A stretch of 64,000 nt of DNA from Roseovarius tolerans (GTDB taxonomy: Bacteria; Pseudomonadota; Alphaproteobacteria; Rhodobacterales; Rhodobacteraceae), in contig NZ_FOBO01000006.1 of NCBI RefSeq assembly GCF_900109855.1, positions 166,596 through 230,595 of the forward strand. Direction: 5' to 3'. A model generated the notes under the pieces. That model ran no database searches, was not told the origin of the DNA, and saw only the letters and a program-made list of their open reading frames with translations. The position numbers and the translations under genes were made by a program. Shown here piece by piece: positions 45,982-59,335 of the stretch; within the stretch, counting starts at the first letter, position 1; every line of letters starts with the position of its first letter.

Positions 45982-46737
45982 ATGGAACTTCTGGGCCGAC
46001 CGATTGACGAGACCACGACACAGGCGCGGCTTGATGCGCTCGTGCAGCGCAATGCGCGGGCCGGAAATTCGGTGATGGATGTGCTGAACCTCATTGGCGG
46101 GCAGGCCGAGGGGTTGCTTGATCGGTTGCCCGCCGCCACGCGGATGCGGCTCAATTCCGCCACCGAAGAGGCGCTGCGCCATGCCGCCGAGGCCGCGCAT
46201 CGCTCGCGCGATGTGATGGGCGAGGGCCCCGCCTGGCGCATCCGGGCGCTGACCACCGTGATGGGGGCTGCGGGCGGCTTTGGCGGGTTGCCCACCGCGC
46301 TGGCGGAACTGCCCGCGACCACGACCATCCTGTTGCGCGCCATTCAGGACGTCGCGAGCGAGCACGGCTTTGATCCGTCAGAGCCTGCCGTGCGCTTCGA
46401 TTCCATCGAGGTGTTCGGCGCCGCCGGGCCGCTGTCGGAGGATGACGGCGCCAATCTGGGGTTCATCGGCACGCGGGTGACGCTGACCGGCTCGGCGATG
46501 CGCGCGCTCATTGCTCGGGTGGCCCCGCGTCTGGCGGCCGTGCTGGGGCAGAAGCTGGCGGCGCAGACCGTGCCGGTGCTGGGTGCGGCGGCCGGGGCGG
46601 CCACGAATTACGCCTATACGCAATATTATCAGGATATGGCGCATGTGCATTTCGGCCTGCGCCGTCTGGCGATCGACGCCGACCGCGACCCGCAGGAGAT
46701 GATCACGGCGTTCCGCGAAAGGGCGGCGCGCGCGTAG
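45982..46737 (+). CDS. EcsC family protein
   Basis: 251 residues with the alanine- and glycine-rich EcsC region: TVMGAAGGFGGLPTALAELPATTTILLRAIQDVASEHG and the C-terminal VLGAAAGAATNYAYTQYYQ segment, which look membrane-associated. The name comes from B. subtilis EcsC near an ABC transporter; the function here is unknown. GGGGCG precedes the ATG. Confidence 0.88.
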   Translation: MELLGRPIDETTTQARLDALVQRNARAGNSVMDVLNLIGGQAEGLLDRLPAATRMRLNSATEEALRHAAEAAHRSRDVMGEGPAWRIRALTTVMGAAGGFGGLPTALAELPATTTILLRAIQDVASEHGFDPSEPAVRFDSIEVFGAAGPLSEDDGANLGFIGTRVTLTGSAMRALIARVAPRLAAVLGQKLAAQTVPVLGAAAGAATNYAYTQYYQDMAHVHFGLRRLAIDADRDPQEMITAFRERAARA

Positions 46738-46868
46738 CCTGCGTGTGGTGTGTCCTGTCGCGGCGGATCGGATCGGCAAGACACCGCAGGCACACGTCAG
46801 ATTGCTTTCGATTCGGAAACAATCGGGGTATCGTCATAAACAAATAGCCACGCAATAAGGGGCAGGTG

Positions 46869-48191
46869 ATGCGAGCAGTGATGTTGGGGCTTTCAGCCCT
46901 TTTGACCGGGATCGGCCCATCATGGGCGGCGGGTGCGGTAGAGGAGTCTCTGCGCCCGCAATTGCGGCCCGGGTCGGGGCTGATCACGGCGGCGGCGGTG
47001 GTGGTGAACGATGCGCCGGTGCGCGTGTTGCGCCCGCAACTGCGCCCCGAGGGGCTGCGCGCCATCCCGGTCACCTCCAACCCCGGCTTTGACCGCTGGA
47101 TCGCCGGGTTTCGGGGCCGGGCGGCGGCGCAAGGGATCAGCAGGCGGGTGTTTGACAGCGCCTTTCGCGGCGTGCGCTACGATCCCGAGGTCGTGGCCAA
47201 GGATCGCAACCAATCCGAATTCAAGCGCGAGATCTGGGATTATCTCGACAGTGCCGCGTCTCCCGTGCGGGTCGAGAACGGGCAGCGCGCATTGCGTCAG
47301 CAGGGCCGCGCGCTGAACCGGATCGAGGCGCATTACGGTGTCGAGAAAGAGATCGTGACGGCGGTCTGGGGGATGGAGAGCACCTATGGCGAGCGGCTGG
47401 GTGATCTGCCGCTGATCGGCTCGATGGCAACCTTGGCCTATGACGGGCGGCGCGGGGCGTTCTTTGAGAAACAACTGATTGCCGCGCTGAAGATCCTGCA
47501 ATCGGGCGATGTGACGCCCGACAAGATGAAAGGCTCCTGGGCCGGGGCGATGGGGCACACGCAGTTCATGCCCACGTCCTATGAGGCCTATGCGGTGGAT
47601 TTCACCGGCGACGGCAAGCGCGACGTGTGGTCGGATGATCCGACCGACGCGCTCGCCTCGACCGCCGCCTATCTCAAGCGGTTCGGCTGGCGCAAGGGCA
47701 TGCCCTGGGGCGTCGAGGTGCGGGTGCCGCGCGGCGCGTCCTACGGCGGCACGAGCCGGATGCCGTCGGATTGGGCGGCGCGGGGTGTCGTGGGCATCGA
47801 CGGGCGACCGGTGCGCGATTTCGGCTCGGCGCGCATCCTGCAACCGGCGGGGCCTGCGGGCGCGTCCTTCATGGTCTTTGCCAATTTCGACGTGATCAAG
47901 CGTTACAATAACGCCGATGCCTATGCGCTGGGCGTCGGGCACCTGTCGGACCGGATCGCGGGCGGGCCGCCGATCCAGGCCAGCTGGCCGCGCGGCTATG
48001 ATCCGCTGAGTTTCGACGAGCGCAAGGAGATGCAGCGCCGCCTCAGACGCAAGGGCTTTGCCGTGGAGAAGATCGACGGCATCGTCGGTCCCAATACCGT
48101 GGCCGCGATCCGGGCCTTTCAACGGTCGGTGGGGGCGGCGCAGGACGGCCTGCCGTCGCAGCAGTTGCTGGCGCTGCTCAAGCGGTCGTGA
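46869..48191 (+). CDS. Lytic murein transglycosylase (MltB family) with peptidoglycan-binding domain
   Basis: 440 residues with signal peptide (cut after PSWA, about 19). The mature N-terminus has LRPQLRP twice. The SLT_2 domain has the catalytic glutamate in VWGMESTYGERLGDLP and the GAMGHTQFMPTSYE block with DGKRDVW. The C-terminal PG_binding_1 domain runs from about 375 (EMQRRLRRKGFAVEKIDGIVGPNTVAAIRAFQ). It cleaves glycan strands in the periplasm. A GTG-ATG pair precedes; ATG 46869 is preferred. Confidence 0.93.
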   Translation: MRAVMLGLSALLTGIGPSWAAGAVEESLRPQLRPGSGLITAAAVVVNDAPVRVLRPQLRPEGLRAIPVTSNPGFDRWIAGFRGRAAAQGISRRVFDSAFRGVRYDPEVVAKDRNQSEFKREIWDYLDSAASPVRVENGQRALRQQGRALNRIEAHYGVEKEIVTAVWGMESTYGERLGDLPLIGSMATLAYDGRRGAFFEKQLIAALKILQSGDVTPDKMKGSWAGAMGHTQFMPTSYEAYAVDFTGDGKRDVWSDDPTDALASTAAYLKRFGWRKGMPWGVEVRVPRGASYGGTSRMPSDWAARGVVGIDGRPVRDFGSARILQPAGPAGASFMVFANFDVIKRYNNADAYALGVGHLSDRIAGGPPIQASWPRGYDPLSFDERKEMQRRLRRKGFAVEKIDGIVGPNTVAAIRAFQRSVGAAQDGLPSQQLLALLKRS

Positions 48192-48353
48192 CACCAGAGA
48201 GGGGGACGGTTTTCGCCCCTCTCGCGCTGATAGCGCAAACGTCTGCCGGGGGTTTGGGCAGGGTCCGGGCCATGGGAATCGCAAATTCGTAAGAAAATGT
48301 GATGTTTTTTGCTGGGTAAAAAGCGCGCATTCGGTCGCACTTGGGGTAAGCCT

Positions 48354-48383
48354 TTGAAAGCAAGCGGTATTCTATAGTATACA
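48354..48383 (+). promoter_or_regulatory. Candidate promoter of the atp operon
   Basis: TTGAAA (48354-48359), 18-bp spacer and TATACA (48378-48383) lie in the AT-rich part of the 343-bp gap before atpH. The gap otherwise shows no gene; a 150-bp leader would precede atpH. Confidence 0.5.
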
Positions 48384-48534
48384 ATTGATTTCAAGCGGCT
48401 TGCCCGACACGGAAGGCTCTGCTACACCCCAGCCGAATTTCGATGTTTCGCAAGTTTCATCGTATGCCAACGCCCCCGGATGTGACCCGCCGTCACAGCT
48501 GCTCAACCGGGGCCAGATTATCGGAAGGGTGGAC

Positions 48535-49095
48535 GTGTCCGAACCAGCTTCGATTTCTTCCGGCATTGCCGCGCGCTATGCCACTGCAATCTTCGAGCTT
48601 GCGAAAGAGGCCAAATCGCTGGCCAAGCTCGAAGCGAACCTCAATGACCTGTCCGCAGCACTTGGCGAAAGCGCTGAGCTGCGCGATGTCATCGCCTCTC
48701 CGGTGCTGAGCCGTGACGAGCAGGGCAGGGCGATTGCCGCAATTGCAGACAAGATGGGGCTGGTCCCCGAACTGCGCAATGGTATGGCGCTGATGGCCGC
48801 CAAGCGGCGCCTGTTCGTGCTGCCGCAACTGATTGCCCAGCTTGACGAGATGATCGCCGAGGACAAGGGCGAGGTGAAGGCCGAAGTGACCAGCGCCAAG
48901 GCGTTGACCAAGGCACAGTCCGACAAGCTGGCGAAAACCCTCAAGGCCCAGATCGGCCGCGATGTGAAACTGAATGCGACCGTTGATGAAAGCCTCATCG
49001 GCGGTCTTGTTGTCAAAGTGGGCTCGAAGATGATCGACACCTCGATCCGCTCGCGGCTCGATTCCCTCCAGAATGCAATGAAAGAGGTCGGATAA
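48535..49095 (+). CDS. atpH: ATP synthase F1 subunit delta
   Basis: 186 residues, the stalk subunit joining F1 to Fo. It starts with GTG 48535 after GGAAGG; family blocks are [19 protein letters not shown] at the start and [23 protein letters not shown] near the end. The in-frame extension to 48385 has no similarity and is excluded. First gene of atpHAGDC; Fo genes lie elsewhere, as usual in alphaproteobacteria. Confidence 0.97.
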   Translation: MSEPASISSGIAARYATAIFELAKEAKSLAKLEANLNDLSAALGESAELRDVIASPVLSRDEQGRAIAAIADKMGLVPELRNGMALMAAKRRLFVLPQLIAQLDEMIAEDKGEVKAEVTSAKALTKAQSDKLAKTLKAQIGRDVKLNATVDESLIGGLVVKVGSKMIDTSIRSRLDSLQNAMKEVG

Positions 49096-50634
<1,539 letters not shown>

Positions 50635-50649
50635 GGGGGAGATAAGGCA

Positions 50650-52969
<2,320 letters not shown>

Positions 52970-53018
52970 GTGTGGGGTGGGGGGGGTCCCCCGCCGTTCA
53001 CTGCAAGAGGAGGCCAAT

Positions 53019-53444
53019 ATGGCTGAGACAGTGCAATTCGATCTCGTGAGCCCCGAGCGTCTTCTGACCTCGGTGGCGGCCCGTGAGGTGCAGATCCCCG
53101 GGGCCGAGGGTGACATGACGGCGATGCCCAATCATTCGCCGCTCATCACCACGCTGCGTCCTGGTATCGTCCGGGTGTCGGGCCCCAAGGGCGACACCGA
53201 ATATGTCGTCACCGGCGGCTTTGCCGAGATCAACGGCGAGAGCATCTCGATCCTGGCGGAACGTGCCGTGGCCCGTGAGGACATGACGCAGGAGGCCTAC
53301 AAGGCGATGGTCGCCGAGGCGACCGACCGTTTGGCCAACGCGCAGGAAACCTATGTCAACGAGCCCGGCCCGGTGGACGAGGCGGCCAAGCTCCTGTCGG
53401 ACATGGTGGCGATCGGCGATCATATCGGGCTCTCGGCGAACTGA
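53019..53444 (+). CDS. atpC: ATP synthase F1 subunit epsilon
   Basis: 141 residues. The N-terminal beta sandwich ([45 protein letters not shown]) is followed by the two-helix brake. AGAGGAGG precedes ATG 53019. Last gene of the F1 operon, closed by a terminator 25 bp on. Confidence 0.97.
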   Translation: MAETVQFDLVSPERLLTSVAAREVQIPGAEGDMTAMPNHSPLITTLRPGIVRVSGPKGDTEYVVTGGFAEINGESISILAERAVAREDMTQEAYKAMVAEATDRLANAQETYVNEPGPVDEAAKLLSDMVAIGDHIGLSAN

Positions 53445-53469
53445 GCCAGGGGCACGAGCCGGTCTTGAA

Positions 53470-53495
53470 AGGGGTTGCATCGCAGCCCCTTTTTT
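53470..53495 (+). terminator. Rho-independent terminator of atpHAGDC
   Basis: Nine-bp stem 53470-53478 with 53482-53490 (one wobble), three-base loop and T6. Confidence 0.9.
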
Positions 53496-53579
53496 CGTGC
53501 CGCGCTGCCGGTCGGCAGGCGTGAACTGGACAAGGCCGATGCCGCGTGCGCTAATTCACAGACCGAGCCGGAGGACGAC

Positions 53580-54401
53580 ATGGATCATACAGCGAAGTTC
53601 GAGCGTTTTTGCGCGCTTCATCAACGGGCGGGTGCTTTTGTAATGCCGAACCCGTGGGATGCTGGTTCCGCGCGCATGCTGGCAAGCCTCGGCTTCGAGG
53701 CGCTGGCGACGACGAGCGCGGGCTATGCTTTTTCCGTAGGCAAGCGAGACTCCTTCGCCGGGCTGGGCCGGGACGAATTGCTGGCAAATGCCCAGCAGAT
53801 CGTGCAGGCCTGCGATTTGCCGGTCACGGCGGATCTTGAAGACGGGTTCGGGCCTGCGCCGGAAACCTGCGCCGACACCATCCGACTAGCCGCCGACATC
53901 GGGCTTGTCGGCGGTTCGATTGAGGATGCGACGGGTCATGAAACCGCGCCGATCCACCCGTTGCCACTGGCCGTCGAGCGTGTTGCAGCCGCGTCGGAGG
54001 CGGCGCGTGATCTTCCGTTTCTGCTGACGGCGCGGGCGGAGAATTATCTCTGGGGACGTCCTGACCTGTCGGACACAATCCGGCGTCTTCAGGCCTTTTC
54101 CGAGGCGGGCGCGGATGTGCTCTATGCGCCGGGTCTGCCGGACCTCGAAGCGATCCGCACAGTTTGCCGAGAAGTGGACAAGCCGGTGAACGTGGTGATG
54201 GGGTTGAGCGGTCCGTCGCTGTCGGTTGAGGCCTTGGCAGAGGCGGGCGTGCGCCGCATCAGTGTCGGCGGCTCTTTCGCGCGGGCCGCGTTCGGGGCGC
54301 TGAGAAGGGCCGCCGAGGAGGTGCGTGAGCATGGCACGTTCGGTTATGCCGCCGATGCCATTCCCGACCGGGAACTGGCGGCGCTCATGTCCCAGGATTA
54401 A
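53580..54401 (+). CDS. Isocitrate lyase/PEP mutase superfamily protein
   Basis: 273 residues of the ICL/PEPM barrel. Blocks: MPNPWDAGSARMLASLGFEALATTSAGYAFS, the metal and substrate loop VTADLEDGFG, and SIEDATGHE. The canonical KRCGH loop of isocitrate lyase is absent, so isocitrate cleavage is unlikely; carboxyphosphonate mutase, oxaloacetate decarboxylase or 2-methylisocitrate-like lyase are alternatives. ATG 53580 has GGAGGACG upstream. Substrate unknown. Confidence 0.87.
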   Translation: MDHTAKFERFCALHQRAGAFVMPNPWDAGSARMLASLGFEALATTSAGYAFSVGKRDSFAGLGRDELLANAQQIVQACDLPVTADLEDGFGPAPETCADTIRLAADIGLVGGSIEDATGHETAPIHPLPLAVERVAAASEAARDLPFLLTARAENYLWGRPDLSDTIRRLQAFSEAGADVLYAPGLPDLEAIRTVCREVDKPVNVVMGLSGPSLSVEALAEAGVRRISVGGSFARAAFGALRRAAEEVREHGTFGYAADAIPDRELAALMSQD

Positions 54402-54412
54402 TCGGTCACCCG

Positions 54413-54455
54413 GGACTGAGCCTGCCACGGTTCGCGGCCCTTTTTTCTTTTTCGG
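54413..54455 (+). terminator. Terminator-like hairpin after the isocitrate-lyase-like gene
   Basis: GGG...GAGCC can pair with GGTTC...CCC with an internal loop; T6-CTTTTTC follows. Imperfect stem but a strong T-run 11 bp after the stop. Confidence 0.55.
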
Positions 54456-54511
54456 TTCTCAATTCTGCCAGAAATCCGTAATAATTCAGGCAGGATAGCA
54501 AAGGCGTGCGC

Positions 54512-54865
54512 ATGCAGGTATTCATCAATCAGGCCATCGGCGTGGATCAGGGGGACGACGTGCTGTTCTCGGATTACGAGGATGGCGGCACTATGTGGAC
54601 CGGCAGCGGCGCGCGTGAGCGGCGCAAGATGATCACCTTCGCGACCGAGTTCAAGGACGAGCCGGTCGTGCATGTCTCGATGTCGCTCTGGGACATGGAC
54701 AGCGCCACCAATGCCCGTGCCGACGTGACCGCCGAAAAGATCACGCGCACGGGATTCGACGTGGTGTTCCGGACATGGTCGGACACGCGCGTGGCGCGGG
54801 TGCGGGTGCGCTGGCTGGCGATTGGCGCGGCCTTTCACGAGGATGACTGGCAGGACGTCTATTGA
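54512..54865 (+). CDS. H-type lectin domain protein
   Basis: 117 residues, mostly one H-type lectin domain, a six-stranded beta sandwich first known from snail agglutinin: RRKMITFATEFKDEPVVHVSMSLWDMDSATNARADVTAEKITRTGFDVVFRTWSDTRVARVRVRWLAIG. Such domains bind N-acetylgalactosamine-type sugars as trimers. No signal peptide is seen, so it would stay inside or leave by another route. ATG 54512 is preferred over GTG 54506. Ligand and role are unknown. Confidence 0.85.
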   Translation: MQVFINQAIGVDQGDDVLFSDYEDGGTMWTGSGARERRKMITFATEFKDEPVVHVSMSLWDMDSATNARADVTAEKITRTGFDVVFRTWSDTRVARVRVRWLAIGAAFHEDDWQDVY

Positions 54866-54928
54866 GAGGCTGTCAGCGCGGTCCCGTTTTCGCTTTACTT
54901 CGCATCGCTCTGTGGCAGTGAGGGGTGG

Positions 54929-55543
54929 ATGAGACACGCCTTGCCACATATCCGCGCCGGCCAGGTGGTGGGCCTTCTGGGCGGGTCGTTCGATCCGCCG
55001 CATGCCGGCCATCTGCATATCAGCCGCGAGGCGCTGCGCCGCTTCGGGCTGGATCGGCTGTGGTGGCTGGTGAGCCCCGGAAACCCGCTCAAGCCGCATG
55101 GGCCCGCACCCTTGGCCGAGCGGATGGCGGCGGCGCGCGCGATGGTGGATCATCCGCGCATGGCCGTCACCGATGTCGAGGCCCATGCCGGGACGCGCTA
55201 TACTGCGCAGACGCTGATCGCGCTGCGCCATGCCGCGCCGGGGGTGCGGTTCGTGTGGCTGATGGGGGCCGATAATCTGGCGCAGTTTCATCGCTGGCAG
55301 GATTGGCAGAGCATCATCGAGAGCGTGCCGGTGGGCGTGCTGGCCCGCCCCGGAGAGCGTATTTCGGCGCGGATGTCGCCCGCTGCGCGGATCTATCGCC
55401 ATGCCTTTCTGCCCGCCCGGGCAAGCCGTCTTTTGGGGCGGGCGACGGCCCCGGCCTGGTGTTTCGTCAACGTGCCGATGATGGATATTTCCTCGACCGC
55501 GCTGCGTGCGCAGAGTGGTGGCGATGCGGGTCGTAAAACGTGA
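54929..55543 (+). CDS. nadD: Nicotinate-nucleotide adenylyltransferase
   Basis: 204 residues; converts nicotinate mononucleotide and ATP to deamido-NAD. Nucleotidyltransferase motifs: [12 protein letters not shown] (18-29, HxGH) and the late ISSTALRA (the ISSTxxR motif). SPGNPLKPH is a NadD-typical block. The start ATG follows AGGGGTGG. It is the first of a run of plus-strand genes, 59 bp before dacB. Confidence 0.95.
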   Translation: MRHALPHIRAGQVVGLLGGSFDPPHAGHLHISREALRRFGLDRLWWLVSPGNPLKPHGPAPLAERMAAARAMVDHPRMAVTDVEAHAGTRYTAQTLIALRHAAPGVRFVWLMGADNLAQFHRWQDWQSIIESVPVGVLARPGERISARMSPAARIYRHAFLPARASRLLGRATAPAWCFVNVPMMDISSTALRAQSGGDAGRKT

Positions 55544-55601
55544 TACGGCGCGCGCCGAATCGCGATTGCACCGCGCGGCGTGCTGCGTTTAACTCGGCCT
55601 C

Positions 55602-57092
55602 ATGAGACATCCATTTACCAGACGTCTGTTCCTTGGTGCGGCGCTCTCGGGCATGGCGGGTGCGGCCCTTGGCGGGGCGCCTGCCGTCTCGCTGCGCCCG
55701 GTGGCGCGGCCCGGTGGCGGCGCGGCGCGGCTGGCCCCAAGCGCGGAGGCGCTGGTTGCCGAGGCGCAGCTATCGGGGCAGGTGGGCTATGCGGTGGCCG
55801 ATGCCGCGAGCGGCCAGGTTCTGGAGGAGGGCGATGGTGCCACCGGCCTGCCGCCCGCCAGCGTCACCAAGGCGGTAACGGCGCTTTATGCGCTGGATAC
55901 GCTCGGTCCCGGCTACCGGTTCGAGACCCGGCTGTTCGCCACCGGCGTGCTGGAGGGCGGCGTGCTCAAGGGCGATCTGGTGCTTGCGGGGGGCGGTGAT
56001 CCGACGCTCGACACCGATGCGCTGGCGGCGCTGGCGGCGGGGCTCAAAAAGGCCGGTGTCCGCGAGGTGCGCGGGCAGTTCCGCGTCTGGGGCGGGGCGG
56101 TGCCGTTCAAGCGCGCGATCGACGAGGGCCAGCCCGAGCATGTCGGCTATAACCCCGCGATTTCGGGGCTGAACCTCAATTACAACCGCGTGCATTTCGA
56201 ATGGAAGCGCGCGGGCGGAAAATATACCGTCTCGATGGATGCGCGCACCGCGCGTTATCGCCCGGATGTGACCGTGGCGCGGATGCAGATCGCCGATCGC
56301 AGCGTGCCGGTCTATACCTACCGCGATGCGGGCGGGCGCGACGACTGGACGGTGGCGCGCGGCGCGCTGGGCAATGGCGGCGCGCGCTGGCTGCCGGTGC
56401 GCAAGCCCGAGCTTTACGCGGCCGAGGTCTTTGCCACCTTCGCGCGCTCGCACGGCATTGATCTTGGCAAGCCCGCGCTGCAGGACAGCGCGCCGCAGGG
56501 CGGGGTGGTCGTGACACATCACAGCGCGCCGCTGCGCGATATCCTGCGCGACATGCTGAAATATTCCACCAATCTCACCGCCGAGATGGTGGGTCTGATG
56601 ACCACCGCAAAGCTGAAGGGCCGTGCCTTGCCGCTGGAGCGATCCGCGCAGGCGATGAACGAGTGGGCGGCGCAGCGCCTCGGAATGACCGGCACCGCGC
56701 TTCGCGATCATTCGGGGCTGAGCGACCGGTCTCGTCTGACCGCGGCGGCGATGGCCAAGGGGCTGGCGCGGGCGCATGACGCGGGGTTGCTGCGGCCGCT
56801 CTTGCGCGAGCACCGGATGCGCGACGCAAACGGGCGCGAGCAGCGCAATCATCCGGTCAAGGTCGTGGCCAAGACCGGCACGCTCTATTTCGTGAGCAGC
56901 CTTGCGGGCTATGTGCGCACGCCGCAGGGGGCCGATCTGGCCTTTGCGATCTTCACCGCAAGCGACAGCCTGCGCAGCCGGATCGACCCCAAGCGCGACG
57001 AGCGCCCGCCCGGTGCGCGCGGCTGGAACCGGCGATCGAAGCAATTGCAACAGGCGTTGATCGAACGCTGGAGCGCGGTTTACGGCGGGTGA
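55602..57092 (+). CDS. dacB: D-alanyl-D-alanine carboxypeptidase/endopeptidase (PBP4)
   Basis: 496 residues, class C penicillin-binding protein. A twin-arginine-like signal (FTRRLFLGAALSG, cut near residue 27) exports it. Active-site motifs: PPASVTKA (SxxK, serine about 85), YSTN (SxN) and AKTGTL (KTG). The inserted domain between SxxK and SxN is typical of PBP4. It trims and cleaves peptidoglycan peptides in the periplasm. Repeat copy D lies after its stop. Confidence 0.94.
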   Translation: MRHPFTRRLFLGAALSGMAGAALGGAPAVSLRPVARPGGGAARLAPSAEALVAEAQLSGQVGYAVADAASGQVLEEGDGATGLPPASVTKAVTALYALDTLGPGYRFETRLFATGVLEGGVLKGDLVLAGGGDPTLDTDALAALAAGLKKAGVREVRGQFRVWGGAVPFKRAIDEGQPEHVGYNPAISGLNLNYNRVHFEWKRAGGKYTVSMDARTARYRPDVTVARMQIADRSVPVYTYRDAGGRDDWTVARGALGNGGARWLPVRKPELYAAEVFATFARSHGIDLGKPALQDSAPQGGVVVTHHSAPLRDILRDMLKYSTNLTAEMVGLMTTAKLKGRALPLERSAQAMNEWAAQRLGMTGTALRDHSGLSDRSRLTAAAMAKGLARAHDAGLLRPLLREHRMRDANGREQRNHPVKVVAKTGTLYFVSSLAGYVRTPQGADLAFAIFTASDSLRSRIDPKRDERPPGARGWNRRSKQLQQALIERWSAVYGG

Positions 57093-57130
57093 GGCTGTGG
57101 GGGTTGCGACCTGACAAAGTTGGCCTGTTG

Positions 57131-57240
57131 CGGACATAAGCGCCCGGCCAGAAGGTGCCGCGCGATCGCCAGGCCGCGGGACGGCCCGGCGATCGCGCGG
57201 CACCTTCGGTGCGTATCGCGCGGGATGCGGCAACGGCAGC
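57131..57240 (-). repeat. Dispersed inverted-end element, copy D (110 bp, internal deletion)
   Basis: Reverse-strand copy keeping both ends (GCACCTTCGGTGCG side and CCAGAAGGTGCCGCGCG side) and the CCAGGCCGCGGGACG block, but missing the ATAAAGTA core and CGCCAGTCCC block found in A-C. It lies between dacB and the converging crotonase gene. Confidence 0.82.
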
Positions 57241-57262
57241 AACCCGCCGCCCACCGCGCCTC

Positions 57263-58057
57263 TCACCCCTTTCCGCCGAACACCGGCGCGCGACCAGCCA
57301 TGTTGGCGGCGATCTGTTCCATCTGGTCCGGCTGCCCGATGAGCGCCGCCTGTTCGCGGCTCTCCTCCATCAGCACCGCATCCTCGCCCGCACCGCTCTC
57401 GGCCACGGCGATGAGCCGCTTGGCCGCGCGGATCGCCGAGGGGCTGCGGGTGGCGATCTCCTGCGCCAGATCACGCGCGGCGGTCAACGGATCGTCGGCG
57501 ATTTCCGTCACCAGACCCCATGCCTCGGCCTGCGCGGCGGGGATCGGGCTTGCGGTATAGGTCAGCCGCCGGATCACGTCCGAACGGGTGAGGCGCGGCA
57601 AGAGCGCCATGCCGCCCATGTCGGGGATGAGACCCCATTTCATCTCCATGATGGCCAGCTGCGCCTCGGGGGCCGCGATGCGGATATCGGCCCCGAGCGC
57701 AAGCTGAAACCCCGCGCCATAGACCGCCCCCTGCAGCGCCGCGATCACCGGCACCGGCAGGCGGTGCCAGACCATCGCCACCTCCTGAAAGAGGTTGGTA
57801 TTGCCGTGGCTGCGCGGCAGGATCAGCGCTTCGGGATCGCCACGGGCCAGCGCGGCAAAGCTCATCACGTCGAGCCCGGCGCAGAACGACTGCCCCTCGC
57901 CCGAGAGGACGACGGCGCGGATATCGGCCTCGGTCAGCGACTGTCCGGCGGCAACGATGGCCTCGGCCATCTCCGGATCGACGGCGTTGCGTTTGTCGGG
58001 GCGGGTCAGGGTGACATGGGCGATGTGATCGCGGATATCGGTGGTGACACGGGGCAT
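57263..58057 (-). CDS. Enoyl-CoA hydratase/isomerase family protein
   Basis: 264 residues, crotonase fold. Oxyanion-hole segments are VVLSGEGQSFCAGLDV and VIAALQGAVYGAGFQLALGADIR. The second catalytic glutamate of true hydratases is not obvious (MKWGLIPDMGGM has aspartate), so a different crotonase reaction is possible. AGGAGG precedes ATG 58057. Divergent from the HisC-like gene. Confidence 0.88.
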   Translation of the reverse strand: MPRVTTDIRDHIAHVTLTRPDKRNAVDPEMAEAIVAAGQSLTEADIRAVVLSGEGQSFCAGLDVMSFAALARGDPEALILPRSHGNTNLFQEVAMVWHRLPVPVIAALQGAVYGAGFQLALGADIRIAAPEAQLAIMEMKWGLIPDMGGMALLPRLTRSDVIRRLTYTASPIPAAQAEAWGLVTEIADDPLTAARDLAQEIATRSPSAIRAAKRLIAVAESGAGEDAVLMEESREQAALIGQPDQMEQIAANMAGRAPVFGGKG

Positions 58058-58162
58058 GGGCGGTCCTCCTTGGCCGTATGAAACACGGGCCGTGCGGCGC
58101 AGGCCAGCGGAACGTGGCGGCAGACCCTTGCAGCGCCGCGTTGCATCCCGTTAACTGCCCCC

Positions 58163-59269
58163 ATGATCGGACCCCGTTACACATCCCTTGTCGAGAGCCT
58201 GCCCGCCAACGTGCCTTTCGTGGGCCCCGAGGAACAGGAGCGCGCGCGCGGTGCGCCCTTTGCCGCGCGGCTGGGTGCGAATGAGAGCCTGTTTGGCCCG
58301 TCGCCCAAGGCGCTTGCCGCGATTCGGGCCGAGGCGGAGCAGGTCTGGAAATACGGCGACCCGACGAGCCACGACCTGCGCGCGGCGCTGGCGGAGCACA
58401 TGGGCGTTGCACTGGAAAACGTGCTGGTGGGCGAAGGGATCGACGGGCTTCTGGGCAATCTGGTGCGTCTGCTGGTTGCCCCCGGCGATGCGGTCGTCAC
58501 CTCGGACGGGGCCTATCCGACGTTCAACTACCATGTCGTGGGGTTTGGCGGCGCGTTGCACAAGGTGCCCTATCGCGACGATCGCGAGGATCTGGGTGCG
58601 CTCATTTCGAGGGCGCGCGAGGTGGATGCCAAGCTCATCTACTACGCCAATCCCGACAACCCGATGGGCACATGGGCGCGGGGCGCGGATGTTCTGGCCG
58701 CGCTCGACGATCTGCCTCCGGGCTGTCTGCTCTGCCTTGATGAGGCCTATGTCGAATTCGCCCCCGAGGGCACGGCGGCAGAGATCGCCGCAGACGACCC
58801 CCGCGTGATCCGCATGCGCACCTTTTCAAAGGCTTACGGCATGGCGGGCGCGCGCATCGGCTATGCGGTGGCGGCGACGGCGCTGATCAAGAGCTTCGAC
58901 AAGATCCGCAACCATTTCGGCATGAACCGGATGGCGCAGGCCGGGGCGCTTGCGGCGCTGCACGATGCCGACTGGCTGGCGCATGTGCAGGCCGAGGTGG
59001 CCCGCGCGCGCGACGAGATTGCGCGCATCGCGGGCGAAAACGGGCTGCGCGCCATCCCATCGGCCACCAATTTCGTCGCCGTCGATTGCGGGCGCGACGG
59101 AGATTTCGCGCGCGCCGTGCTGGCGGCGCTGGTGGCGCGGGGCGTGTTTGTGCGCATGCCTTTTGTCGTCCCGCAGGATCGCTGCATCCGTATCAGCTGC
59201 GGGCGGGCCGCCGATCTGGCGGTGTTGGCCGAGGCGTTACCCGAGGCATTGGCCGAGGCGCGCGGATAG
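58163..59269 (+). CDS. HisC-like PLP-dependent aminotransferase
   Basis: 368 residues, class I/II aminotransferase fold similar to histidinol-phosphate aminotransferase. Segments: LGANESLFGPSP, YANPDNPMGTW, the cofactor aspartate in LDEAYVEF and the Schiff-base lysine in TFSKAYGMAGARIGYA. Could act in histidine synthesis or on aromatic amino acids; not next to his genes, so a second HisC paralogue is likely. Confidence 0.87.
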   Translation: MIGPRYTSLVESLPANVPFVGPEEQERARGAPFAARLGANESLFGPSPKALAAIRAEAEQVWKYGDPTSHDLRAALAEHMGVALENVLVGEGIDGLLGNLVRLLVAPGDAVVTSDGAYPTFNYHVVGFGGALHKVPYRDDREDLGALISRAREVDAKLIYYANPDNPMGTWARGADVLAALDDLPPGCLLCLDEAYVEFAPEGTAAEIAADDPRVIRMRTFSKAYGMAGARIGYAVAATALIKSFDKIRNHFGMNRMAQAGALAALHDADWLAHVQAEVARARDEIARIAGENGLRAIPSATNFVAVDCGRDGDFARAVLAALVARGVFVRMPFVVPQDRCIRISCGRAADLAVLAEALPEALAEARG

Positions 59270-59335
59270 CTGCGCGTCGGCGTCGCAGTAAAAAATTTCA
59301 CCTGACAGGGGCGATTCTTGCGGTACACTCCACCC

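Noticed and set aside
48385..48534. Fifty-residue extension of the ATP synthase delta subunit
   Set aside because: No similarity to family N-termini, and GTG 48535 has a good ribosome-binding site.
53580..54401. True isocitrate lyase (aceA)
   Set aside because: Protein is 273 residues and lacks the KRCGH catalytic loop; and the ethylmalonyl-CoA pathway genes make a glyoxylate-shunt enzyme unnecessary.
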